Shown one piece after another: positions 34,207 through 44,221 of a stretch of 64,000 nt of DNA. Source of the stretch: Brachionus plicatilis (taxonomy: Eukaryota; Rotifera; Eurotatoria; Ploima; Brachionidae); the NCBI GenBank assembly GCA_010279815.1, contig QEOQ01000104.1, positions 323,139 to 387,138 of the forward strand, written 5' to 3'. Under the pieces are notes generated by a model. The model made no database searches. It worked only from the letters and a program-made list of their open reading frames with translations, and was not told where the DNA came from. The position numbers and the translations under genes are program-made. The stretch's first letter is position 1, and each line of letters opens with the position of its first letter.

Positions 34207-34464
34207 TTATTTTCTTTTTCTTAAATTATATTTTTTTGGTGTCACAGGTTGTTTTTTCATCTTTTCACCTTTTTTGATTAACACTTTATTTATTACCGCA
34301 ACGACATTTTCATTTTCTTGAATACAACTTTGACTGTCCTTTATTAATTTAACACTTGTTGCAATTCTTGAGATTGATGGCGGCTCTAACGGTGGACTTG
34401 ACACTAATGGTGGACTCGGCTCTAATGGTGGACTTGACTTTAATGGTTGACTCGGATCATCCAT
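34207..34464 (-). pseudogene. Merlin transposase C-terminal tail
   Basis: In the same frame as 34495-34788 and separated only by a TGA near 34492. Contains imperfect Pro-rich repeats (SPPLEPSPPLVSSPPLEPP) and a basic end (KKYNLRKRK), a possible nuclear localisation signal. No known domain. Confidence 0.6.
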
Positions 34465-34494
34465 TTCGTAAAGAGGGAGATCAAATCTTTCAAT

Positions 34495-35150
34495 TCACGT
34501 AAGATTAATTTCTTCATCATCTACATCAAATGCATCACATGTTAAAGCATCGTTTAAATCTTTTAAATCTATTTTTCTATTGATATTTTTGGCTATTGCC
34601 TCAATCGCTTCGGCTGCATCTCCTTTACTTTCTAAACCAACATTTCTTCGCCAGCAAAACTCTAATAAATATGATTGTAAGTAATCACGAGATACGCCTC
34701 GCATTAATTTAATATGAACCTTTGTGCAATTCCAGACCGATTCGATGCTATTTGTGTGAACACCGTTTTCTGGGTTAACGAAAAACAAATTGTGATTGAC
34801 TGTGAAATGTTCAAAATTTTTTTCTAAATCACGTATTCTAGTGTACGCACGCCAGCAGTCGGAATAAATTATAGTTTTCGGTTAAACAAACTTATAAATA
34901 ATATTTAATAGATTGTAGGCATCGCGTTTAGGGACAATAAATAAATAGCACTAATTTTGTCCTTCGTTCATATAGACCAAAAACCCATATTTGTGGTCGT
35001 TTCAGATCTTTCCCTTTATTGTATTTCACCTTTAAAAACAAGCTCTCATCAATTTCAACAACTTTGCCTTCTCCACCAAGTTTTATACTTTCTATGTCAA
35101 ACGAAGAAAAAGCCAAGTGTCGTAATTTCAGTTGATATGCGATTATTGTA
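34495..35150 (-). pseudogene. Merlin/ISXO2-type transposase catalytic domain
   Basis: Catalytic residues are recognisable: D in VVEIDESLF (about 35050), D in YSDCWRAY (about 34870) and E in HTNSIESVW (about 34750), matching the DDE set of the IS1595/ISXO2 family. The phrase [12 protein letters not shown] is diagnostic. A stop lies near 34885 and another at 34492. The frame is interrupted at 35150 by the Tigger-like insertion, beyond which the N-terminal part continues at 36147. Confidence 0.75.
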
Positions 35151-36146
35151 CAGTCAATCCTCGGTATAACGAACTACTTGGGCGGAAAATTCGGTATTCG
35201 TTATATCGAATTTCTTTATATCGAAATTCCCATATAAAATGATAGGGACCAAAAAATTTTTAAACCAAATTTTTTTGATAAAAAAATCTTAGATAAAAAA
35301 TGCGAAATAAAACAAATAGTAAATTTTTTTGAAAAAAATCGGTAACAGATGGTTGCTTTGATTGGTAAAGCTACTTTCAATTGTTAAATTTTCAATATTA
35401 AATAAAAAATTAATTACATAAGAATTATCATCTTTTTTGGTTAAAAAAAATTGTTTCTGTTCATTTATTCTATCAATCGCTTCTTTTGAGTTAATCACTT
35501 GTTTATTAGCATCTTGTTGCTCTTCAATTTCACTTTCTTGCTCTACTGGATTGTTTGTTGCTATTGAATCGACGATTTCTGCGTCTGAGAGCATTCCGTG
35601 CGCAGCCAAGTTGACTTCAAGAGATATACATTTTCTCTTTTTGCAAACTTGTTTTCATTCATTTTTATCAATTAGAAATTTAAGATAAACAATAATTAGT
35701 AATTGTCAAGTATTTATTTACCATTTCTTATTATCAAGGTCATAGTGAGTGAATCGAGCGAAATTTTAGAAATCAATGTAAAATTTTATTGGTTAAAAAT
35801 ATGAAAAAATATTGCAATTTTGGAGTGAAAGATTGAATAATCTATTATAATTTTATTTATATCCAATTAAAAAAAAAGTAAAACGAAAATAAAATTCCGC
35901 TCAATTTACATTGAATTCACTCAAGATGTGTTAGATAACGAATGTCATTTTTCTAAAATTCGTTATATAAAGGTTTTTTTCTTAAGAAAAGTATTACTCG
36001 TTTTTTCCTAGTTCGTTATATCGCGATTTCGTTATAAAGAGGTTCGTTGTATCAAAGAAAATTAGCAATCTTTTTCCTTTATAAAAAATCGGTTCCTGGA
36101 TTCATATTCGTAATATAGAGGGGTTCGTTATACGGAGGATCGACTA
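35151..36146 (-). mobile_element. Pogo/Tigger-like element, ~1 kb, inserted in the Merlin transposase gene
   Basis: Inverted ends CAGTCAATCCTCGGTATAAC and TAGTCGATCCTCCGTATAAC, flanked by TA on both sides (35149-35150 and 36147-36148). This is the Tigger type of Tc1/mariner element. Subterminal GTTATA/CGTTATAT words are abundant. The interior keeps only a C-terminal transposase piece. Confidence 0.8.
35289..35609 (-). pseudogene. Tigger-like transposase C-terminal fragment
   Basis: The frame opens with MLSDAEIVDSI and an acidic Glu-rich tract, which corresponds to the C-terminal tail of pogo/Tigger transposases. The catalytic DDE domain and CENP-B-type DNA-binding domain are absent. The last third of the frame is low-complexity Phe/Tyr read-through. 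Confidence 0.5.
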
Positions 36147-36510
36147 TATGCCTATCGACTGATATCATACTAAATTGATCTACTTGACGAATTTGAAACG
36201 CCCAAAAATATACAATTTTCAAAAAAGTTTTTAGATCTATTCTAGAATTCTGTAAATCAATGCCATCACGAAGTGAACACTTTTTAGAGTCGGTTGTACA
36301 TCTCCAAGAAAAAACATCTATTGAGTCATTTCTTTGAATTAATTTCATTGATTTTCCGCATTTAGAACAAATTTTAGTACTAGGGAATACCCCTTTAAAT
36401 TTTTGGCATTTAAGAATGTCTGCTTGGTTCAAATCAGTTTCTTCTTTTAAGTTATATAACTCTATCGGCTTACTTAATAGCGTCATTATGAGTTTAAAAA
36501 TGAAAATCAT
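36147..36510 (-). pseudogene. Merlin transposase N-terminal zinc-ribbon part
   Basis: Starts at an ATG near 36510. Contains a zinc-ribbon: CSKCGK...WRCTTDSKKCSLRDG, then the helix block LKTFLKIVYFWAFQI that precedes the catalytic domain in ISXO2-like transposases. It runs up to the Tigger-like insertion site, and the two transposase halves are colinear on either side of it. Confidence 0.7.
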
Positions 36511-36561
36511 AAAATTACTTTAATGTGAGACTTTGAAATTAACAAAAATAAAAAAAATTCA

Positions 36562-36621
36562 ATGTAAAAATAAATCAATTAGCAAAAAAGTATTCTCTTT
36601 TTTCTATTCTTTTTAATAAAT
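36562..36621. repeat. 60 bp target-site duplication, left copy
   Basis: Same length as 38135-38194 and matching apart from about four bases. Begins ATGTAAAAATAAATCAATTA. Confidence 0.75.
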
Positions 36622-38134
36622 GTTTTATTTTCTAATTATTATTATTATTTCAATTCAATCAAACGCCATATTGTCTTTACTCCTAAGAGCTGATCGAACC
36701 CATTTATTTAGAAAAAAAAAATAAAAAAAATAAAAAGAAATAAAATATTAAAAAAAAAATTGCATAAAGTACGTTTTGTTTACCAAATCAAATTTTTCAA
36801 ATTCACTAATAAAACGATTAAAAATCAAATTTTTATTGTTATTTTCCCTTATTTTGAAAAAATTCATTTAGATACGGATCATCCAGAATTAGTCGATTAA
36901 TAAATTTTGCAAAAAAAATAACCAAGTGTCAACTCTCCATAGTTATTGAATTTGCCTTTATCCGGTACCATCAGTTCATTTAGTGATCTTAAATTATAGC
37001 TGATAGGTAATTCATTTTAGAAATTGAATTTATTAAGAACGTTCTTCGGTGTTAATGGTTTATTAAATATACCGTGAATAAATGTACAAAAACGTTTTAA
37101 AATTCTATTTTGGGAACAAGATAAATTAAATTTACTTAAAAAAATATTAAACGAGTTAAAATAATTTGACAATCAATATTAAATTTGAATCTGAACAATT
37201 TGAATAAACATTGATAGTAGCTATTAGCTTATTTTTGTATTGATTCTTTTGAGAAATAAATTAACAACGTTGAGCAGTAATCAAAATACGGCAAAATGAA
37301 TATTTTGAAAAATTGAATTTTTACATTAAATGAAAGATAAAAAAGTCTTTTGATCGAGTTAAGTCTTTTATGATTTTGCTGTCTGAGGGAACCAATTTGG
37401 CTTGTAAATTGTTATCTATTATCTACAATTACCCCTAGGATCCTAAAGGAATCAACAACTTCAACTTGACTGGAATCTATCAAAATACTTTCTAGTTGGT
37501 AAAAACCTCTCTTTTTTGTGATAAACATGATTTTTGTTTTAGACCAATTGATGTCCAATCTATTAAAACAAGACCAATCTAATAAGGTACAAATTCAGTT
37601 TGTAAATCTCAAAATAAGATTATCACTATTTTCATCAGCTAAGTAGAGTGTTGTATCATCAGCAAAGAGCGTACACGTATAATCAACATACCATACCTAA
37701 TCGTTTATAAAAATCAAGAAGAAAAGTGGACCCAGCACGCTACCTTGCGGCACTCCATACTTAATTTCTTTCTCCATACATAAATTATTTGTATAAAATA
37801 CACATTGAGATCTCATTGAAAAATAATTTTCCAAAAGTTTCATCGAAAATTCATCAAAGCCATAATATTTGATTTTATTCAATAGTATTTTTTGTCAAAA
37901 GCTTTCTTAAAGTCAATGAAGTCAATTCATTTTAGACACCAATTCATAAATTGCTGTTTCACACGAACGATTAGTTCTAAATCCATGCTGATCTTCACAC
38001 AGTAGTCAAGATTTATTAAAGTGACTTATGATCTGTGATGCAACAAATTTTTCATAAATTTTTGCAACTGGTGACAATACAGATATTGCTTTGTAGTTGT
38101 TTCAATGTTTTCATTACCTTTGCCTTTTTTACTT
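36622..38134 (-). mobile_element. 5'-truncated LINE inserted in the Merlin element
   Basis: The 3' end on the minus strand carries an (AAT)n tail at 36635-36650, and the 5' end is cut within the RT domain at 38134. The 60 bp repeats on either side are the duplicated target. The body is Jockey/CR1-like RT with stops. Confidence 0.7.
37380..38130 (-). pseudogene. LINE reverse transcriptase, palm to C-terminal part
   Basis: Conserved RT blocks in order: GVPQGSVLGPLFFLIFIND (37760-37700), LFADDTTLY with the catalytic Asp pair (about 37665-37640), then DINWSKT and VVDSFRILGVIVD. Frameshifts and stops interrupt it after 37697 and before 37882. It is 5'-truncated, so the endonuclease and RT fingers are missing. 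Same clade as 25195-25945. Confidence 0.7.
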
Positions 38135-38194
38135 ATGTAAAAATAAATCAATTAGCAAAAAAATGTTCTCTTTTTTCTATTATTTTTAATAAAT
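38135..38194. repeat. 60 bp target-site duplication, right copy
   Basis: Mate of 36562-36621. It leads back into Merlin terminal sequence (TGTTCATGGACA). Confidence 0.75.
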
Positions 38195-38338
38195 AATTTA
38201 TTGTTCATGGACAAATTAATTTTTGCCTGGACAATTAAAAAAATAGGTGGACAGAAAAAATTATTATTTGTCCATCCAATCGAAAAACATGATTGTCCAT
38301 GGAAAATTGTCCATCAAAGCTACAAAACCCAAAAGAAC

Positions 38339-38670
38339 AGATAAGCTTCACATCACCTTTCAGAACCAGATGATCAAAACAATCAGAAAAATTGTCACAC
38401 GTCCCTCAACAAGTTTGAGATCCGATTACAAAAAATGACTAGTAGATCTACAATTACCGTCACAAAAAACTTCCTAAATATTTTAGAATGTCCAAATGAT
38501 AAAGGATGTCAAATCGACCATTATAAATATCTGTCAATCCTAGATGAAATAGTATTGAAACCTTCAGATGACCCGCCGAAGATTTCTCGATTGAAGGCTT
38601 GATTTAAGTTGATTGAAATTTTTCACAAAATTCTCCAATTACTTTAAAATGTAATAATAATTTTTAAATG
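38339..38670 (+). other. Coding-like segment of unknown origin
   Basis: Two overlapping open stretches (to 38438, and in another frame to 38600 ending in SDDPPKISRLKA) have non-random composition (TVTKNFLNILECPNDKGCQ). It lies just outside the Merlin element and may be what the Merlin element was inserted into. No recognisable family. Confidence 0.25.
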
Positions 38671-38895
38671 CAGTGTCGGAAAATTACTTGTCACATCATA
38701 TCATCTGATAAATTTAATATCATTATTTTAAACTTTCCTCATATCAGCTGATATTAGCTTTTATCATTTGATATCAGAAAATATTGGATGAATTAAAATT
38801 TGAATTTCTGTATGTAAAAATATGTAAATAATTTTTTTTTCCTGATATTAGCTGATATCATATGATATGATGTGAAAAGTTGATTTCCGATGGTG
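38671..38895. repeat. MITE, 225 bp, TIR CAGTGTCGGAAA
   Basis: CAGTGTCGGAAAATTACTTG at the left is matched by the inverse of ...TGATTTCCGATGGTG at the right. The arms also share CACATCATATCAT and ATCAGCTGATAT-type palindromes. No clear target duplication. The ends resemble hAT MITEs. Confidence 0.5.
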
Positions 38896-39199
38896 TATTA
38901 AAAATTAATGTAAAGTTTGTTTTTTTTTTCATTTTGCTTACAGCGGTTCAAATAAAACGTAGCGCCAAAAAAGACGGATTCGTTCGGCCCCCCCGACCGT
39001 ACAACGGTAGACAACCGTCTGAACAATTTTTTTGACAAATTCATGGTCTAAAAAAAAAATATTTAGTTATTGACATTAAAAAAAAATTTAATTACCATTA
39101 ATTGAGCCATAAACATGAAGCTATTCAGTTAGTGATTGAATTTTCATTTCATTTTCCACAATTTTTCGATTTAGATCGGACACAAGTTTATTTCTCTCC

Positions 39200-39760
39200 T
39201 CTAATTACTGAAGATATGACACAAAAGCAGTGCTATACTCAGTTTCGATTTATTTTTTCGGAACTTTATTACTGGATCTGAATTGGAATTTTTGCACTTC
39301 TCTGAAGAACATTTGTTGTTGGATGTTTTTTTGATTGATTTCCTTTTTAATATTTGTAAAACATTCTCACATTCTGATTTGGTTCCAGTCAACAAGAGCT
39401 CAAATTCTTCTTTCCCGTACTAAATAGTGGCATTTTACGTTGCAAGATTGATTTTCAAAAACTACACTGTGATGTTTAAATTTTTAGTTTTGAATATGAG
39501 ATGATGAAAAATTAGAGACATAAATTGCATTCTCTCTCTCGAAGTAAAAGCATTTATTTGCATCTTTAATATTACAAAGAAAAAAAGACTCGGTTTTTAC
39601 ACACAGCGTTAAACTTGAGCTAAACTCGGGATACTTTCTATTATAAAATGGCTTCATAATTTTTGAAAGTGTCTTACAAATAGCATAAAAGATATCATCA
39701 GTTGAAAGACTTGTTTCGGAGTATCAAAGAGGCTTCGATTCTAGATTTTTTACGAATCCC
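39200..39760 (-). pseudogene. Decayed gene of unknown family
   Basis: Reading 39760 to 39200 on the minus strand gives continuous protein-like text through one stop (about 39487) and one frameshift (about 39415). It includes SLSTDDIFYAICKTLSKIM, NRKYPEFSSSLTLCVKTES and FELLLTGTKSECENVLQIL. Cys and aromatic residues are evenly spread. I do not recognise it. It could be a transposon accessory gene or a small host gene. Adjacent sequence offers no clue. Confidence 0.35.
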
Positions 39761-39779
39761 ACTCCTCTATGTAGCTGTT

Positions 39780-39954
39780 ACCTAATTATACAAAAATTTT
39801 CTGACTCTTAAAATCATATCTAAATTTTTTGTTTTTTTTCTTTTTTCTCCCAGTTCTTTAATCATTATTTTTGTATCTCATCCTTTCATTCATAAATGAA
39901 AAATAGCTTACTTTAAATTTCAAAGTTTTTTAAACTGTTTTAATTATTTTATTT
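39780..39954. other. AT-rich intergenic DNA, nothing recognised
   Basis: Separates the unknown remnant from a LINE tail. Confidence 0.4.
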
Positions 39955-40045
39955 TATTTTATTTTTTTTCTTTTTTTATCTGAAGGAGCGAATGCTCGAA
40001 CAGAAAAACAAATAAATAATAATAATAATAATAATAAAACTAATA
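39955..40045 (+). repeat. LINE 3' tail with (AAT)n
   Basis: TATCTGAAGGAGCGAATGCT followed by CGAACAGAAAAACAAATAAA and eight or so AAT repeats. Same design as 7430-7558 and 52600-52700. Confidence 0.5.
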
Positions 40046-40280
40046 ATAATAAATCACTCACACAAAATAATTCTATCAATCCGAATATTCCATTATATTC
40101 TATACAAAAATCTATGGTCTAAACTTTTTTATAATCTAAAGAGGTGTAACATACTCCATTTTTTAACTTGACATAATTACTGAGAGAATAATTTTTTGAT
40201 AGTGCAATTTTTTGTGTCTTAAATAATTCTAAAATATTAATTTTGATATTTTTACATTCTAGCTTATTAATATTTGATTT

Positions 40281-40821
40281 TTAACTTTTTTTATCCACAA
40301 ATTTTAATATTTTTTCTTTATCGTTTTCATTGATTAATTCAAAACTTTTATTGAATAACTTAAGAATTGTTATTGAATTTTTTATTTCTACACCTATATT
40401 GCTTGTACCATTAATTAATCGGCCTAATTGCCTATTTAGATCTTCAAAAGAAAAACAATTGAAATCATTTAAATCTCCATTCCTTGCTACATCACTTGTT
40501 AAATGTATCAATTCATGAACGCCCGATAAAAGAGCCTCAGGCTTGTATATTTTGTCCATATTACTTACAAAATCTTTAAATAAATTATATATACCATTAA
40601 GAAAACACTTATCTAAATTACGCTTGAGAAGATACTCAACACTAACTACTAAATTTGTGCAGTGTTCGCATTGATATAATGGTTCTAAAACTGGTAAAGA
40701 GTAATAAACTAGAAAAGCAAAGAGTTAATTTGCTTTCCATTTTTTTACATCTTTTAAATCTCTAGGTGTTCTTGGAATAAATTTTGAAGGTTTTGTTATT
40801 TTTTTTAAATATCTTCTTAAC
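40281..40821 (-). pseudogene. DUF4218-like transposon-associated protein fragment
   Basis: On the minus strand the text runs FIPRTPRDLKDVKKWKAN, a TAA (where relatives have Glu), then LFAFLVYYSLPVLEPLY, a 40-residue spacer, and VHELIHLTSDVARNGDL followed by FSFEDLNRQLGRLING. This order (RxPR, WKA-E, LVYY, VHxLxHL, FxFE) is that of DUF4218 proteins, companions of CACTA/EnSpm-like transposases. The gene is interrupted at 40829 by the MITE and has one nonsense codon. Confidence 0.6.
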
Positions 40822-40829
40822 AAAAAAGG

Positions 40830-41376
40830 GGCAAATTGAAGTTTCAAATCAAATTTTAAGATCAAAACGATCATCTAAAATTTTAAAACTTAAATAATCT
40901 AATGATTTTAATAATTTCTAAGAAACAAATACTAAAGATTGCTAGATATATTATGTCTAATAATGGTTCATAATCGAATTAACATCAAAATGTTTGATCT
41001 CTAATTTATTTAACAAAAACAATCAATAATTTAAATAATTCAAGTTAAGTTAATTCATAATTTCAAATTTTTAACTTTTATACCCATTCATTCAAACTGA
41101 AATAATTTTATTTTTCCACTCAATATATTTTTTAAATTTTAAAAAAGTTAATTTTTTTGTCTTTAAAAGTAAGTTTCCATTAAAATCAATTAAAATATTT
41201 AAACCTATTGAAGTTCAATAAAAAGAGACATTTTAAAATTTTAAATATGAAAATAAACTTGACATGACATGTCAAGTAAATGCTTTTGAAAAAATTAATT
41301 TTTTTTCTCTATTATTAAGAAAATATTGCAATTTATATTTTGATCGTTTGATTTTGATATCAAACTTCAATTTGTC
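40830..41376. mobile_element. hAT-type MITE, copy 2, with perfect 8 bp target duplication
   Basis: Homologous over its length to 1985-2472. Ends GGCAAATTGAAGTTT / AAACTTCAATTTGTC. Direct flanks AAAAAAGG at 40822-40829 and 41377-41384 are identical, an 8 bp duplication characteristic of hAT transposition. It is inserted in the DUF4218-like remnant. No coding capacity, so it must depend on a transposase elsewhere. Confidence 0.75.
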
Positions 41377-41504
41377 AAAAAAGGCTCTTGTTAATATTCG
41401 GGATTAAAAAAGTACATTAAAAGACGCCTGACTACCCCTTCCAAAACAGTGTGGATATAAATTAGGTTAAAATTTATTGTTTTTGATTTTAATCCTGAAA
41501 GTCT

Positions 41505-41765
41505 TGTTTAGCTAGACTATACATGGTTTATTGCTGCATTTTTGGATCCAATTTTTTTAATTGGAATAGTCTTTTTGAATAAAGAATATGGTCCAGAAAC
41601 AAATTTAAAACAATTTCGACTTTATTTTAAGAAAATGTTTCCTCGTTTATTCTTAATGATTCTGAAATTTTTAACAACACCTTCTACTTCAGCTCCTATA
41701 AAACGTTTTTTCTGAATATAAGGCTTAATAAACAATCCACACAGAGTAAGATTAAATCATAAAAT
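41505..41765 (+). pseudogene. hAT transposase C-terminal dimerisation domain remnant
   Basis: Translation gives WFIAAFLDPIF, then ILKFLTTPSTSAPIKRFFS, the hallmark of the hAT C-terminal dimerisation region (TSAP-E/K-R-x-FS). Stops follow immediately where relatives continue with AGxI and R-x-RL. The rest of the transposase is not nearby. Confidence 0.6.
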
Positions 41766-42503
41766 CTATAATCAACAAAATTATAAAGTAATTTTGAGGA
41801 CTTAAATATTCTAGAAATCTTAAATTCGGCCTTAAACAAAAAGGAAAGAATTATATATTTTGTTTAGGCGATTTATTATTTTTTAACTTAACTTACTGAA
41901 ACTTTAGCTAAAATTACTAAAAAAAAATTTTTTTATAGCTGATGTTATTCTTATAAATCTTTCTAAATCGTATTAAAATTATAAATTAAACATAATTAAA
42001 CTTTAAAAAAACTAAAAAATCAGCAGATAGTCGTTCAACTCGATTTTGAGCATCTTTTTAAGCCAGAGAAGGATGTTTGGTACCATTAGATTTTTTTTTT
42101 TGATTAGAACAATATTTGTATAATTAGGAATATTATGGTATGAATTTTGAAGAAAAATGTGAGTTCTGTAATCTGGTTTCTAATTAAGATCTCAATAATT
42201 CTTTGCTTATTACAATTTGGTTCATATAGAGACAAAGGATGAAAAAATTTTTTAAAAAAGTCAAATTAAAAATTATTTTATTTAAAATTTAATTAAATAT
42301 TGAAAAAACTAGCTTTAAACTTGATTTTTAAAATAAATTCACATTTTTAAATCAAACAAGTAATTTTATGAAATGTTAGTCATTTTTATATTCATCTAGT
42401 AAAATTGGTAAAAAATCAGTAATTTTAGTTAATGAATTAGCACACGCCTTTTTTTTAAACCTTTATTTTGCTTAATGCTGAGTTTATCTCAGCTCACCTT
42501 TAA
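41766..42503. other. AT-rich intergenic DNA, nothing recognised
   Basis: No gene; homopolymer-rich. Confidence 0.4.
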
Positions 42504-42790
42504 AAAATTATGTGATATTTAGATCACATGTTATGTGCGAAATTTTTATGATCTTAAATTTTAATTTAATTATGACTGACAAAATATGTATTGATTATAA
42601 TATTTCTTCAGTTAATATTTTTTGTATTTTGACAGAAAACTATTAATTAATTTGAATAAAAAATAAAGAATTATGCGACCGCCTCGCAAGATTGGGTATT
42701 TTATCGTACTGTCCATGCGAAAATTGTCAGTCAGAAATGAAATTAACAACTCGGAAACGTAATCATAAAAACAAATAAATATTTTTATAT
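42504..42790 (+). repeat. Internally deleted copy of the 43.1-44.0 kb Merlin-like element
   Basis: Matches 43125-43400 (AAAATTATGTGATATTTAGA through CAACTCGGAAACGTAATCA) and then jumps directly to the last 28 bases of the long copy (CATAAAAACAAATAAATATT). Almost the whole coding region is thus removed, as in typical non-autonomous derivatives. Confidence 0.65.
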
Positions 42791-42894
42791 AATGATTAAG
42801 ATACAGACCCTTCGGGTTAAATAAGCGAGTAACGTGCCGTCATTTATTTAAGTTAATTTATAAATTAAAATTAATAAAATTCAATCATATTTTA

Positions 42895-43124
42895 TGTCTA
42901 GCTGATGTTATACTTAGGAAAGGACAAGAAGGTTATAGACGAGGTAGAGGATGCATAGATAAGATATTTACACTTAGGAACATCATAGAACAAAGTCTGG
43001 AATGGAAAAGTCCCCTGTATCTTAGCTTCATTGACTTCAAGAAAACCTTTGATAGCATACACAGAAAAACCTTGTGGGCTTTATTAAGATATTATGGCCT
43101 ACCACAGAAGATAGTTAACTTGAT
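42895..43124 (+). pseudogene. LINE reverse transcriptase fragment (RTE-like or related clade)
   Basis: One clean frame reads GYRRGRGCIDKIFTLRNIIE, then SPLYLSFIDFKKTFDSIHRK and a trailing LRYYGLPQKIVNLIK. These are RT blocks 2a-3 with the F-x-D-F-K-K-x-F-D motif carrying the first catalytic Asp. It differs from the Jockey/CR1-like LINEs in the window. It is only about 75 codons, bounded by the two Merlin-like copies. Confidence 0.6.
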
Positions 43125-44030
43125 AAAATTATGTGATATTTAGATCACATGTTAGGTGCGAAATTTTTGTGATCTTAAATTTTAATTTAATTATGACTGA
43201 CAAAATATGTATTGATTATAATATTATAATTATTATAATATTTCTTCAGTTAATATTTTTTGTATTTTGACAGAAAACTATTAATTAATTTGAATAAAAA
43301 ATAAAGAATTATGCAACCGCCTCGAAAAATTGGGTATTTTGTCGTACTGTCCATGCGAAAATTTTCAGTCAGAAATGTAATCAACAACTCGGAAACGTAA
43401 TCAAGATCGAAACGAATTGATTACGTTGCGATGCACAAAAAGTAAATGCCAAAAGTATCGCAGTATTTGCCAATGTTCGTTTTTTTCACTGTTTAGGAAA
43501 CCACCTTGTTTAATCAATGAAGTAATTCAACTATGAGCTTTACAGATTTCTTTTAAAAAATCTACTGAGTTCCTTAATTTTGATTTATATAATAAAAACA
43601 AGAGTTTTGTCTCGACTCTATTTAAAAAATTAAAAAATTTATGTGGTGCCAGTTTGGCCAAGAATAAGGTTAAGTTAGGCGGTTATGTTAAATTTGTCGA
43701 AATAGATTAGTCCTAAGTTGCTAAGGCTAAATATAATAAAGGCAAGGCTCTAATGAGAAAACAGACTTGAATAAGAGCGTTAAATGATAATCTTCAAAGC
43801 CTCAATATTGCTTCAAATCCAGTGAAGACTCTTGCTTTAGTCTTAGAGAAAAAATCTTATGAAAGTGTACCAATTTCGGAAGAAGCAAATGCTAAAGCTA
43901 ATGAAGTAATTTTGAATACAAACAATTACTTGCTGTGTCAGATTTGTCAAGTAAAAAAATTTAAAGGTGAATGGGGTTTGCGGCTCCATAAGTCAAAAGC
44001 ACATAAAAACAAATAAATATTTTTATATAA
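43125..44030 (+). pseudogene. Merlin/ISXO2-like transposase of a second family, with C2H2 tail
   Basis: Translation (with stops) gives a zinc-ribbon-type start (CPCENFQSE, then LRCTKSKCQKYRSI), SFFSLFRKPPC, the helix block WALQISFKK-type (here interrupted by a stop), FLNFDL and KVKLGGYVKFVEID followed by stop-S, then AKAKYNKGKAL. The VEID-x-S block is the first catalytic Asp of ISXO2-like transposases, as in 34495-35150. The central catalytic part is missing. The C-terminal 64 codons (43822-44016) are open and contain a C2H2 finger, CQICQVKKFKGEWGLRLHKS plus a final His. Confidence 0.55.
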
Positions 44031-44221
44031 TTGCTTAATAAATTTAATTTTTTTTAACCATAATTTTATTATAATTTTACTATTTTTGATTTTTTTTCGT
44101 AACAAAATCAAGAAAATGAACTATGCTTAATTAAGTCAATAAATTAAGATCACAGAAATTGTTGCTGAGTTCACAAAAACAGAAAAATAAGTCAAATTCA
44201 CACATTTTTGTGAACTATCAC

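Larger units (their letters stand above)
33988..38330 (-). mobile_element. Merlin-type (ISXO2/IS1595-like) DNA transposon, with two nested insertions
   Basis: The termini are GGGTCTTGAAGCTTTGATGG and the near-perfect inverse at 38310-38330, with inverted identity over about 60 bp (TTGATGGACAATTGTCCATG). The flanks AACAGAAC (33980-33987) and AAAAGAAC (38331-38338) form an 8 bp target duplication with one mismatch, in the Merlin size range. Internal TGGACA motifs recur near both ends. A pogo/Tigger-like element (35151-36146) and a LINE (36622-38134) have been inserted since. Confidence 0.8.

Noticed and set aside
38950..39030. Short GC-rich patch (GTAGCGCCAAAAAAGACGG, GGCCCCCCCGACCGT)
   Set aside because: Stands out in composition, but has no inverted arms, ORF or RNA-gene pattern that I can support.
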